Counted from the first letter of the stretch, positions 7,838 to 15,518 are shown. The stretch: 42,567 nucleotides of DNA from Cyanobacteria bacterium SW_9_44_58 (GCA_003021905.1 PXPI01000083.1:1-42567), one strand, 5' to 3'. Notes: generated by a model from the sequence alone, not told the origin. A program made the numbers and translations.

Positions 7838-8298
7838 CTTATGTTGTTGTACATTCACACATTATTTGTCGCTTGCCAGGGAGGACCCTCATTACTCGAA
7901 AAAAAGGAAATTCCCGCTTTAGTTGCAGAAGCTGGAAAGCTGCAAGAACTGAATCCAGGTACTTCCCGCGACTTTTTCCCCTCAGCAAGTCTTTTTCCAA
8001 CTGCTCCGGTCATACTTTGCGTGATCTTTTTACAGAACAAGCCATAAGTGTTCGTTCTTGGGCGGCGCGGTTGCATTCTTTTGCTAACTTGGTATTCAGA
8101 TTTGGAATTTCGGGCGTATTATTCCCATTACTCATAACGTTAGTTTTGAAACAGACGTTGGAAATTTATTCCTGACTTATTCCCGAACCGCTGTACATAT
8201 AACTATCTCCAATCATAGGGCTTAACCCTCACTTCCGCCCAGTTTCTCAAATTCCTACCTTTAAGATAGAACGGTAAAGGAAAACTTGAGAAGAAATC
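7838..8298. other. Degraded intergenic stretch between tRNA-Ala and the DUF3598 gene
   Basis: About 460 bases with no intact gene. Apart from the DUF202-like remnant on the minus strand, the sequence gives only short frames without family signatures. On the minus strand below the remnant, a frame reading KKITQS followed by MTGAVGKRLAEGKKS may continue the same broken gene. The DUF3598 promoter must lie in the last 100 bases, but I see no convincing -35/-10 pair. Confidence 0.5.
8010..8135 (-). pseudogene. DUF202 (YidH-like) membrane protein, broken remnant
   Basis: The ATG at 8135 opens a 41-codon frame containing PEIPNLNTKLAKECNRAAQE followed by RTLMA. That is the hallmark N-terminus of DUF202 membrane proteins, whose family form is close to NxLAKERNRAAAERTLMAW followed by IRTSLSLIGFGFG. 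Directly after LMA the match stops, and a TGA follows at 8010-8012. A neighbouring frame resumes with KKITQS, similar to the family's post-helix DKIxQ segment. The simplest reading is loss of the first transmembrane helix codons with a frame change, leaving a dead gene. What is seen: the signature and the break. The rest is inference from family memory. Confidence 0.6.
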
Positions 8299-9137
8299 AT
8301 GACCCAACAGTGGAATAATTTACTGACTCATCAGGGAGTATGGGAGGGATCGTTTACTCGTCTATCGCCACAAGGAGAAATTCTAGAGGATACTCCACTC
8401 CTAGCGTTGTTTCTTTGCAAGCATTAAATGAACAACAAACTGTTCGCCAAACGATTGAAAAATTTTCAGCCTTCAGTAATGAACAGATGAGTCAAGAGAC
8501 AATAGCGTATCAGAGCTTGAACCGCAATACTCTCATTTTTGAAAATGGGGCATTTTCAGTGGGTTCCGGCCAATTTGCACCTTTTACTGAATTTGGGGCA
8601 GAATTGGGGTTTATTGAGCGCGATCGGCGTTTGCGATTGGTTCCGCTTTACAATCAAGACAGTGAACTTGAAACAATTACCCTCATTCGAGAATCCCGTC
8701 AGGGAATAATGACGCCATCTTCTCCTCCCGTGAGCATAGAGCAATTATTAGGAGAATGGTACGGAAAAGCAATTACGTTATATCCCGACTTAAGCCCCTG
8801 TCAGACTTATGCAACTCAACTCAATATTGAGCGAGAGGGAAATATTCTCAACCAAACTCTGAAAACGCAAACATGGGAATTCACCTCTTCTGCCAAAATT
8901 GACAATAATTGTCTCGTTTTTGAACAAGGCGCCCATACAGTACAAGTTTTATTATTGCCCGGCGGGGCTTCTTGTACTGCTCCCCGACAGATCAAAAATC
9001 GCCAGCCATTTTTCCTAGAAGCCGGATGGTTAATTGATGCCAACCGCCGTCAACGCTTAATGCGTCGCTACGATGAACGGGGAACTTGGGTGAGTTTAAC
9101 GTTGATTGTCGAGGAAAAAACGGATAATATTAAGTAA
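8299..9137 (+). pseudogene. DUF3598 family protein, frameshifted by a 5-base duplication
   Basis: The ATG at 8299 begins MTQQWNNLLTHQGVWEGSFT..., the expected N-terminus of DUF3598 proteins (lipocalin-like, cyanobacterial), but runs into a stop about 43 codons later. The rest of the protein (SVVSLQALNEQQTVRQTIEK onward, to 9137) continues in another frame. The join is at ACTCC-ACTCC (8392-8401). Removing one copy restores EDTPSVVSLQALN and a single frame of 277 residues. The C-terminal part has the usual two barrel-like halves (GQFAPFTEFGAELGFIE; SCTAPRQIKNRQPFFLEAGW). A downstream ATG at 8340 would give only an N-terminally deleted product. It is either a real mutation, a slippage switch or a sequencing error. 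Confidence 0.8.
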
Positions 9138-9157
9138 TATTACAAATATGCCATTAT

Positions 9158-9171
9158 GCTGTTGTAACAGC
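9158..9171. promoter_or_regulatory. Inverted repeat flanking the -35 box of the RHH gene
   Basis: GCTGTT-GT-AACAGC is a perfect 6+2+6 palindrome ending at the base just before the TTGACA box. It is a candidate binding site for a dimeric regulator, possibly the ribbon-helix-helix protein encoded downstream. Confidence 0.4.
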
Positions 9172-9200
9172 TTGACAGTATTAGAAAATATCGCTAAAGT
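9172..9200 (+). promoter_or_regulatory. Sigma70-type promoter for the RHH-ycf46 genes
   Basis: TTGACA (9172-9177) is a perfect -35 box, separated by exactly 17 bases from TAAAGT (9195-9200), a 4/6 match to the -10 consensus. The predicted transcript would start near 9207, about 20 bases before the start codon. Confidence 0.6.
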
Positions 9201-9210
9201 AAGAAACTAA

Positions 9211-9220
9211 TACCCGGGTA
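9211..9220. promoter_or_regulatory. Palindrome TACCCGGGTA, putative operator
   Basis: A perfect 10-base palindrome sits between the predicted transcription start and the ATG of the ribbon-helix-helix gene. CopG/MetJ-type proteins commonly bind short palindromes overlapping their own promoters, so autoregulation is a reasonable guess. Confidence 0.4.
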
Positions 9221-9228
9221 AAACCAAA

Positions 9229-9594
9229 ATGAATGATATGTCAGATAAGCAAAAAGTTACGCTTTATCTCCCACCAGATGTTCACCGTCAATTAAAGATC
9301 CAAGCCGCTACCGGCGGTGAATCGATGTCAGGCTTGGTTGAACAAGCAGTAGTGTTTTATCTCAATCACTCGGATGTGGTTGAAGAAACACAACAACAAA
9401 GACAAGGACAAACCTATCGTCTTTACGAGTGCCCACAATGCGAAAGTTCATTAAGGATCGAGAATGGCGAGCTAACTGCTCTCCAGGCTCAATCATCAGT
9501 TAACACGGAAGAACTTGCCACCGAACAAGTGAGTCAACAGGTCAATGCCGACCGCTCCGACTCCCAAGATCAGGAACAATTAGTTCCCTGCTAA
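9229..9594 (+). CDS. Ribbon-helix-helix (CopG-like) protein with a CxxC segment
   Basis: A 121-residue protein. Residues 8-50 (KVTLYLPPDVHRQLKIQA then SMSGLVEQAVVFYL) have the strand-helix-helix pattern of the ribbon-helix-helix DNA-binding fold. A Gln-rich linker leads to LYECPQCESSLRI with Cys68 and Cys71, one half of a zinc-ribbon-like knuckle; the only other Cys is the C-terminal residue. The tail is Gln/Ser/Thr/Glu rich and probably disordered. The sequence gives a start choice of 9229 or Met4 at 9238. It stands directly upstream of ycf46 with a good promoter and two palindromes, so it may regulate itself and the ATPase. No toxin partner is present. Confidence 0.75.
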   Translation: MNDMSDKQKVTLYLPPDVHRQLKIQAATGGESMSGLVEQAVVFYLNHSDVVEETQQQRQGQTYRLYECPQCESSLRIENGELTALQAQSSVNTEELATEQVSQQVNADRSDSQDQEQLVPC

Positions 9595-9659
9595 GTAAAC
9601 CCTAAACCGAGATGGTTGCTCATCAAGGCTAGGACTGCACTAAGGATAAGGTGAAAGCC

Positions 9660-11168
9660 ATGCGCGAAGAGCTCAGTGTTTTAATTAAAGCTCAATATCC
9701 TCTCATTTATCTCGTTACTCCAGAGGAGGAGCGAGCTGAGCAAGCAATTGCCGATATTGTGGACGAAGCAAACTCCCGGTCTGTCTATGTTTGGACAGTA
9801 ACCCATGGCATTAGGGAGTATGGAAACTCAGAGCAGACGCCTCAGCGCAACACAGTCTCGCCAGAGGCAGCTATCGAATGGGTAGTCCGGCAAAAAGAAG
9901 CAGGGATCTATATCTTCAAAGATTTACATCCGTTTATCGATTCTCCTGCAACAACGCGATGGCTAAGGGATGCAATTGCGAGTTTCAAGGGGACAGACAA
10001 AATTATCATTGTCATGTCGCCGGTGCAGCAAGTTCCCGTGGAACTGGAAAAAGAAGTGGTGGTTCTCGACTATCCCTTACCGACTTTAGCGGAATTAGAT
10101 GAGGTTCTAACTAAGCAGTTGGAAAAAACAAACCAACGTCATATTAACCCCAATATCCGAGAAAAACTGTTAAAAGCAACTCTCGGTTTAACCCGCGACG
10201 AAGCTGAAAAAGTATTCCGTAAAGTGTATGTTACCTCTGGGCGTTTTTCTGAAGCAGAGGTAGGTGTGGTTCTCTCAGAGAAGAAACAGCTGATTCGTCG
10301 CAATGGGATTCTAGAATTTCTAGAAGAAGACACCACTATTGATCATATTGGGGGCTTAGGAGAACTGAAAAAATGGTTAAGGTCACGCTCAGAAGCCTTT
10401 ACCGAAAAAGCTAGAGAATATGGTCTTCCTCAACCCAAAGGAATGTTAATTTTAGGGGTTCCTGGTTGTGGAAAATCCTTAACGGCGAAAACAACTGCCC
10501 GTTTGTGGGGACTGCCGCTGTTAAGGCTGGATATGGGCCGCATTTATGACGGTTCGACCGTTGGCCGGTCGGAAGCTAACTTACGCAATGCACTCAAAAC
10601 TGCCGAGTCAGTTTCCCCTGCTATTTTGTTTATTGATGAATTGGATAAAGCGTTCTCTGGCAGTGCCGGTTCGTCAGACTCAGATGGGGGAACCTCAAGT
10701 CGGATTTTTGGGTCCTTCCTGACCTGGATGCAAGAAAAAGAATCTCCCGTATTTGTGATGGCAACTGCCAATCGAGTTGAACGTTTGCCAGGGGAATTCC
10801 TACGGAAAGGACGGTTTGATGAAATCTTTTTCGTGGATTTACCCAATACACAAGAGCGGGGAGATATCTTCCGCATCCACCTCCAACGGCGCCGTTCCGA
10901 TATTTCTCGCTTCGATATCGAACAATTGGCAAAATTATCAGAAGGTTTTTCCGGGGCAGAGATTGAGGAAGCATTAATCGCTGCAATGTATGATGCTTTC
11001 GCTCAAGATCGAGAGTTTACGCAACTTGATATTATTGCGGCTCTCAAGTCAACTCTCCCTCTGTCCCAAACGATGACAGAGCAGGTCAACGCACTACGGG
11101 AATGGGCGCACCAGCGCGCAAGACCTGCATCATCCTCCATCGCGGAATATCAGCGATTGGAGTTCTAA
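9660..11168 (+). CDS. ycf46: AAA+ ATPase Ycf46
   Basis: A 502-residue AAA family ATPase conserved in cyanobacteria and some plastids (Ycf46). The N-terminal half (MREELSVLIKAQYPLIYLVT...) is family-specific. The ATPase core has Walker A GVPGCGKSLTAKT (about residues 265-277), Walker B ILFIDELDKAFSG and sensor 1 VMATANRVERLP. The arginine-finger region is GEFLRKGRFDEIFFVDLP, and the lid contains LSEGFSGAEIEEALIAAMYD. A Synechocystis homologue has been linked to adaptation to low inorganic carbon; the biochemical role is unsettled. I start at the ATG at 9660, preceded by AAGGTG, rather than the GTG at 9651. Two hairpins follow the stop. Confidence 0.92.
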   Translation: MREELSVLIKAQYPLIYLVTPEEERAEQAIADIVDEANSRSVYVWTVTHGIREYGNSEQTPQRNTVSPEAAIEWVVRQKEAGIYIFKDLHPFIDSPATTRWLRDAIASFKGTDKIIIVMSPVQQVPVELEKEVVVLDYPLPTLAELDEVLTKQLEKTNQRHINPNIREKLLKATLGLTRDEAEKVFRKVYVTSGRFSEAEVGVVLSEKKQLIRRNGILEFLEEDTTIDHIGGLGELKKWLRSRSEAFTEKAREYGLPQPKGMLILGVPGCGKSLTAKTTARLWGLPLLRLDMGRIYDGSTVGRSEANLRNALKTAESVSPAILFIDELDKAFSGSAGSSDSDGGTSSRIFGSFLTWMQEKESPVFVMATANRVERLPGEFLRKGRFDEIFFVDLPNTQERGDIFRIHLQRRRSDISRFDIEQLAKLSEGFSGAEIEEALIAAMYDAFAQDREFTQLDIIAALKSTLPLSQTMTEQVNALREWAHQRARPASSSIAEYQRLEF

Positions 11169-11178
11169 CAGACTTTCT

Positions 11179-11220
11179 CTCCTGGCAGCAACAGGAGGAA
11201 AGGCTAGCAACTCTGCTAGC
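11179..11220 (+). terminator. Tandem stem-loops after ycf46
   Basis: CTCCTG-N7-CAGGAG (11179-11197) and GCTAGCA-ACTC-TGCTAGC (11203-11220) are two perfect stems just after the ycf46 stop. Neither is followed by a strong U-run, so they may be weak termination or RNA-protection elements. Further on, GATCGTA (11236-11242) and TACGATC (11259-11265) form another inverted repeat upstream of ycf35. Confidence 0.4.
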
Positions 11221-11322
11221 AGTTCAAATCAAATAGATCGTAAACTATCTTAACGTAGTACGATCGCGTGTGTCAAAACCGCTTAAACTCAACTGTCTCT
11301 ATCTATTTAGGAGGAAATTACT

Positions 11323-11673
11323 ATGTCTCACTTTAGCACTCTCCGTACCAAAATCAGCGATGCCGAAGTTCTCAAATCTTCCTTAAGCGACCTGGGTCTC
11401 AATGTAAAAACCAATGCCGATGTGCGCGGTTACAATGGTCAGCGCCTCCGTGCTGACATCGTTGCAGAACTCGAAGGAGAATACGATTTAGGTTGGTCCA
11501 AAAACAGCGACGGCACCTATGATCTCATCGCTGATCTCTGGGGCGTTGCTAAAAAGCACAATCAAACCGAGTTGATCAACTCGATCAACCAAAAATATGC
11601 AGTTAACAAAACCCTATCTGAAGCTAAGCAACGCGGCTTAGAAAATGCCAACGTTCAGTTAGTGGTTCAATAG
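11323..11673 (+). CDS. ycf35: DUF1257 protein, Ycf35
   Basis: A 116-residue protein of the DUF1257 family (plastid Ycf35). Marks are MSHFSTLRTKISDAEVLKSS at the N-terminus, RGYNGQRLRADIVAE in the middle, GWSKNSDGTYDLIADLWG, and the helix NSINQKYAVNKTLSEAKQRG. It is soluble and of unknown function, universally kept in cyanobacteria and several algal plastids. The start has a strong Shine-Dalgarno AGGAGG. It sits after ycf46 with a 154-base gap and ends before a strong terminator, so it is likely its own short transcript. Expression is probably high given the ribosome site and codon choice. Confidence 0.92.
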   Translation: MSHFSTLRTKISDAEVLKSSLSDLGLNVKTNADVRGYNGQRLRADIVAELEGEYDLGWSKNSDGTYDLIADLWGVAKKHNQTELINSINQKYAVNKTLSEAKQRGLENANVQLVVQ

Positions 11674-11738
11674 GATTCTCTTAACTTAGGATAGGCGTTC
11701 GGTAAGAACGTCTCTACCAAGCGTTCCCAAGCTACAAC

Positions 11739-11770
11739 GGGTTAACCATTTTGGTTGACCCTTTTTTTTT
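11739..11770 (+). terminator. Rho-independent terminator of ycf35
   Basis: GGGTTAACCA-TTT-TGGTTGACCC forms a 10-base-pair stem with one G:U pair, followed directly by nine T residues. The T-run ends at 11770 and the cobK ATG begins at 11771. Confidence 0.9.
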
Positions 11771-12535
11771 ATGAAACAGATTTGGTTAATTGGCGGAACC
11801 AGCGAAAGTACCCTCATTGCCGAAAAATTACTGGCGCAGGGAAAGCATTGCCTAGTGACAGTAACTACCCAAGCCGCGATCGCGCTTTACCCAGAGTCTG
11901 ATTTGATTACGGTGAAAGTTGGGAAACTGTCGCCCACAGCCATGGCAGAGTTGATCCAAAATGAGGGGATTGGGAAAATTATCGATGCCTCTCATCCCTA
12001 CGCTAGAGAAATTTCCGAGAGCGCGATCGCGCTGTCACAACAATTCGATCTGCCCTATCTGCGCTACGAACGTCCTGGGATTGCTCAGCCAGATCATAAA
12101 CACCTGATTGAATTAGATAGTTTCGATACACTGGTTCAAGGCACTTATTTGCATCAACAGCGCGTTCTCCTTACCGTGGGCTACAAAGCCCTTCCTTACT
12201 TTCAACCTTGGCACCAGCAAGCTGTTTTATTTGCTCGTATTTTACCCACAATGGCGTCTCTGGAAAATGCTTTTGCTGCCGGATTTTCTCACAAACAATT
12301 GATTGCTCTGCGTCCACCGGTTAGTTACGAATTAGAAAAAGCCCTGTGTCAACAGTGGAACATTTCTTTAATTGTCAGCAAAGCATCCGGTCAAGCTGGG
12401 GGAGAAGACACGAAACAAGCAGTTGCCCAAGCCCTAAACATTCCATTAATTGTCATTGGCCGGCCTCAGGTTGCCTACCCCAAAAAAACTAGTAAACTAG
12501 AAGATGTAGTGAACTTTTGTCATCAAAATGGCTGA
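11771..12535 (+). CDS. cobK: Precorrin-6A reductase CobK/CbiJ
   Basis: NAD(P)H-dependent reduction of the precorrin-6 macrocycle in cobalamin synthesis. The 254-residue protein has the family N-terminus IWLIGGTSESTLIAEKLL (nucleotide-binding GGT), then IIDASHPYAREISESA, LPYLRYERPG, VLLTVGYKAL, LIALRPPVSYELEKAL, VSKASGQAGGEDTKQ and PLIVIGRP. Length is normal. The ATG follows directly on the T-run of the ycf35 terminator, with no room for a conventional Shine-Dalgarno outside the hairpin. The next gene overlaps its last 8 bases. No cobalamin riboswitch is visible upstream. Confidence 0.9.
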   Translation: MKQIWLIGGTSESTLIAEKLLAQGKHCLVTVTTQAAIALYPESDLITVKVGKLSPTAMAELIQNEGIGKIIDASHPYAREISESAIALSQQFDLPYLRYERPGIAQPDHKHLIELDSFDTLVQGTYLHQQRVLLTVGYKALPYFQPWHQQAVLFARILPTMASLENAFAAGFSHKQLIALRPPVSYELEKALCQQWNISLIVSKASGQAGGEDTKQAVAQALNIPLIVIGRPQVAYPKKTSKLEDVVNFCHQNG

Positions 12536-12818
12536 CCCATTGACTGCTCAAATCAGCGATCGGATTTGCCAACACATGAACCAAGATCATAGTGACGCTG
12601 TTTTGCTTTATGCCCAAACTTTTGGCAATACCCCCCAAGCTGAGTCAGCGACCTTAAATTCCGTGGATAGCGAAGGGATGAACCTTTCGGCAACTGTTGA
12701 AGGAAATCAAGTTCCGTTGCGCATCACCTTTAACCATTCCCTTCGAGATTCGGAAGATGCCCATTATACGCTCATTGATATGCTCAAACAAGCTAAAACG
12801 ATCATTAATAATGACTAA
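12528..12818 (+). CDS. DUF2470 domain protein
   Basis: A 96-residue protein matching DUF2470, the small domain also found at the C-terminus of HugZ-type haem-degrading proteins and pyridoxamine-phosphate-oxidase-like proteins. It contains RICQHMNQDHSDAVLLYA (the HMNxDH signature), ATLNSVDSEGMNLSA, and a C-terminal helix DMLKQAKTI. The ATG lies inside the end of cobK (8-base overlap), implying translational coupling and a possible tie to tetrapyrrole metabolism; that link is inference. The protein stands alone, with no split-barrel domain. It converges on the DUF4912 gene with a 16-base gap. Confidence 0.82.
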   Translation: MADPLTAQISDRICQHMNQDHSDAVLLYAQTFGNTPQAESATLNSVDSEGMNLSATVEGNQVPLRITFNHSLRDSEDAHYTLIDMLKQAKTIINND

Positions 12819-12834
12819 GGAATGAGGGTCAAAA

Positions 12835-14046
12835 CTAGTTCCAGACGGTTTCTGCCGTTACCTTGTGATGATGGGCAGCATCGGAATGCTTGGTTAACTT
12901 CATTTGTAGGGAAAAAATTTGTTTTCCATCCCAGGAGTAGGCGGCCATCGGGTATTCAATGACCCCCTTGTGGAGAGGAACTTGACAACAAAATGTTCCA
13001 TCGGCATCAGTTTGAACCTGCTGTTGCCCAACAATTACCGTTGCTTGGGGTTCCGTGGAACCGGAAATCATAACTTGCGTATCTCCCACTAGGGTTAATT
13101 CTGGGGCAATCTCTTGCCAGATATCCGTCCCCTGACTAAGGGTTTCCCCTGGTGAAGCTTGGCGACCTCCTGCACCAGAGGGAAAAACATCATAATTGGT
13201 TGAGGAAGTCGGCGGCATGGAACCATAAAAGGAACCGGCTAGCCGCTCCCCCTCCAAGGGATCGGACATTTCAAAAATTTCCTCGTAAATGGGCTCGTTA
13301 TATTCTGCGGAACGTCGCCTCTTTTGTTCAGAATTTCTCGGTTCTGGTAAAGTGATTTCTTCTTCGGGAAGACTCGCTAACTGTTCTTCCCAATTTAGTT
13401 CAATAAAGTGATCCTCGATCCAATCCGACGGATAAACTGGCGGTGTATGGACAGCTTCCGAACGGGCTAACATTAACCAGGTGCCGTCAGCACAGCGGTA
13501 GCCAATTTCACAAAGATAATCGCGATCGCTGATGGGAAGGGGAACATACCATTCTCTGGCAAGTTCATCAATTAAATATTCTTTGACCCGGTGCGGGGTT
13601 TGAGTATCCAAATTTACCTCAGTGACATCATAGAGACGCAACAACAGTTGTTGGCCCCCCTGACGGCGCAATTCCTCTTTATGTTCATTGGGCACATCCC
13701 AGTAAACATAACTCCATTCGGGATCGCGAGGCATCATGACAATCCGGCTTTTCCCATAACCTCCTGTCAAATCAGGCAATCCTTCATCCACAAGCGCCAA
13801 CTCATCATCCTCACTCATGGAGCTTTCGCCGGTCCCCAATTCAAATTTGGTCGCCTCCATCGTTTCTTGAGTCTCTAAGGTAACCGCTGGCGAACCTGAT
13901 TGTTGAGTTTGCCTTTCAATATTGAGAATTGCTTCCAGCAACTGAGATTTTCGCATTCGACTGTAACGGAAGATATTATACTCGCTGGCTACCTTCCGTA
14001 GTTGGCGCAATGTCATTTCTTCTAGAGGGGGACGTGCTTTTGCCAT
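12835..14046 (-). CDS. DUF4912 protein with Rho-N/SAP-like N-terminus
   Basis: A 403-residue multidomain protein. Residues 1-45 (EEMTLRQLRKVASEYNIFRY, SRMRKSQLLEAI) match the Rho N-terminal/SAP-like helix-turn-helix used in nucleic-acid binding. Residues about 100-225 are DUF4912 (RIVMMPRDPEWSYVYWDVP, LLRLYDVT, CEIGYRCADGTWLMLARS). An acidic, Ser/Glu/Arg-rich linker follows, then a C-terminal domain (about 310-390, SGSTEPQATVIVGQQQVQTD, DGTFCCQVPL) resembling an Ig-like or CBM-like sandwich. It is cytoplasmic with no signal peptide. The function is unknown; nucleic-acid binding is suggested only by the N-terminus. The start ATG at 14046 is unambiguous. Confidence 0.85.
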   Translation of the reverse strand: MAKARPPLEEMTLRQLRKVASEYNIFRYSRMRKSQLLEAILNIERQTQQSGSPAVTLETQETMEATKFELGTGESSMSEDDELALVDEGLPDLTGGYGKSRIVMMPRDPEWSYVYWDVPNEHKEELRRQGGQQLLLRLYDVTEVNLDTQTPHRVKEYLIDELAREWYVPLPISDRDYLCEIGYRCADGTWLMLARSEAVHTPPVYPSDWIEDHFIELNWEEQLASLPEEEITLPEPRNSEQKRRRSAEYNEPIYEEIFEMSDPLEGERLAGSFYGSMPPTSSTNYDVFPSGAGGRQASPGETLSQGTDIWQEIAPELTLVGDTQVMISGSTEPQATVIVGQQQVQTDADGTFCCQVPLHKGVIEYPMAAYSWDGKQIFSLQMKLTKHSDAAHHHKVTAETVWN

Positions 14047-14237
14047 GGGGTTTGAGTTTCAAATTCAGGACGACAAGACCAGGGATCACCATATTTATAG
14101 TTTTAGCAAATTAGAACTGGCCAAGGTCAAGGGGAGCCTCTACAAGTTTTCGGTCATTCACGAGTTCATCCCCACTATGGGGATCATTTTGTCACAAATC
14201 CATAACATTAGCGATTCCAAAATTTCAATTAACCCAT

Positions 14238-14269
14238 AAAAAAGTTGGGCTTCCTTGCGTCCACCCAAC
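14238..14269 (-). terminator. Rho-independent terminator of the aminotransferase gene
   Basis: Read on the minus strand, GTTGGG and CCCAAC pair across a 14-base loop and are followed by TTTTTT. It begins about 20 bases after the stop at 14291. Confidence 0.8.
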
Positions 14270-14290
14270 GGATAAGCAACGATGTCTTAT

Positions 14291-15445
14291 TTAAGACTCG
14301 GCAAAAACGCGAGTAGCCGCCGCAACTCCTGCGCCGGGGGTCATGGTTTCATGGCCAAGTTCTCGCAAGACTTCTTCTAAAGCACTAATCACTGTTAATA
14401 CATCCCGTTCACTGACAAAGCCCAAGTGACCAATGCGGAAAATCTTGCCTTTGAGTTGATTTTGTCCCCCAGCTAAGGAAATATCAAATTGCTTTTTCAT
14501 CACAGAACGCACTTTTTCTGCTTCCACCGTCGTTGGGGCAACTGCGGTTACGGCCCGACTGGCAGCGTCATTCCCGGCTAATAAGGGCAATCCCAACGCT
14601 TGTACTGCTTCCCGAGTGGCTTTGGTGTTGCGTTCATGACGAGCAAAGATATTTTCCAAGCCCTCTTCTCGCATCATGTTTAGGGCAACTTTTAAGCCAT
14701 ACATGAGATTAATGGGTGGGGTATAGGGGGTGCTATTTTTAGCCGTTGAATTCCGATAAGCGCCGAGGTCAAAGTAGAATTTCGGCAATTTAGCGGTTTC
14801 GTAAGCTTGCCATGCTTTTTCGCTTACGGCAATAAACCCTAAACCCGGGGGAATCATATAGCCTTTCTGAGAACCGGAGGCCACCACATCTAATCCCCAA
14901 TCGTCGATGGGAAGATTCACAGCACCAAGACTGGTGACAGCATCAACGATAATTAATGCTTCGCCATGATTTTTAACGTGGCGATTAATGGTTTCTAAGT
15001 CGTTGAGGATGCCGGTGGACGTTTCAGAATGGGTAATAATAACAGCTTTGATTTCTTTATTGGTATCGGCTTCCAATTTTTCACGGAACACTTTCGGATC
15101 AAGAGGTTCTCCCCATGCGGCGTTGATACGTTCCGTTTGTAAGCCAAAAGCGTCGCTCATATCAGCCCAGCGTTCTGCAAATTTCCCATTGCATCCCACG
15201 AGAACGCGATCGCCGGGACTTAGAAAATTGATAATGCCGGCTTCCATTGCCCCAGTGCCGCTGGCAGTGACGGTTAAAACATCTTGTTGCGTCTGATGCA
15301 ACCATTTTAAGTTTTCGTTGATCTCGCCGATAATTTCGCTAAATTCGGGGCTGCGATGACCTATGGGATGTTGGGCTTGGGCGAGCAGAACTTTTTCCGG
15401 AACCGGCGTCGGTCCAGGAATCATTAGCAGATTTTTGTTTTCCAT
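14291..15445 (-). CDS. Alanine-glyoxylate/serine-pyruvate aminotransferase (class V)
   Basis: A 384-residue PLP enzyme of the class V aminotransferases, expected to transaminate glyoxylate to glycine in photorespiration, and often mislabelled as a soluble hydrogenase 42-kDa subunit in cyanobacteria. Marks are LLMIPGPTPVPEKVL at the start, IGHRSPEFSEI, LTVTASGTGAMEAGI, DAVTSLGAVNLPID (PLP-binding Asp) and SGSQKGYMIPPG with the Schiff-base Lys. The C-terminal FRIGHLGFVSERD also fits. I start at the ATG at 15445 because GGAGA lies 5-9 bases before it; an upstream TTG at 15478 lacks such support. A clear terminator follows, so it is a single-gene unit. Confidence 0.92.
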   Translation of the reverse strand: MENKNLLMIPGPTPVPEKVLLAQAQHPIGHRSPEFSEIIGEINENLKWLHQTQQDVLTVTASGTGAMEAGIINFLSPGDRVLVGCNGKFAERWADMSDAFGLQTERINAAWGEPLDPKVFREKLEADTNKEIKAVIITHSETSTGILNDLETINRHVKNHGEALIIVDAVTSLGAVNLPIDDWGLDVVASGSQKGYMIPPGLGFIAVSEKAWQAYETAKLPKFYFDLGAYRNSTAKNSTPYTPPINLMYGLKVALNMMREEGLENIFARHERNTKATREAVQALGLPLLAGNDAASRAVTAVAPTTVEAEKVRSVMKKQFDISLAGGQNQLKGKIFRIGHLGFVSERDVLTVISALEEVLRELGHETMTPGAGVAAATRVFAES

Positions 15446-15518
15446 AGGGTCTCCTTGATCTCTATCAATAGGTGCCAATCCTCCCTTCCCTGACCAGTTT
15501 CAGTTTTTAGTGTCTTGA

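Noticed and set aside
7841-8047. Plus-strand open frame of 68 codons starting just after tRNA-Ala
   Set aside because: No family signature or ribosome site, and it lies opposite the DUF202-like remnant, so it is most likely the antisense of a decayed gene.
7780-8175. Plus-strand open frame of 131 codons running out of the tRNA-Ala gene
   Set aside because: Its first codons are the tRNA itself and the rest is Arg/Ser/Phe-rich with no resemblance to a protein family.
9229-9594. Antitoxin of a toxin-antitoxin pair
   Set aside because: The ribbon-helix-helix fold fits an antitoxin, but there is no adjacent small toxin gene; the next gene is the conserved ATPase ycf46.
11174-11322. Riboswitch between ycf46 and ycf35
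   Set aside because: Several stems are present, but they do not follow any riboswitch class I recognise; simple hairpins are sufficient.
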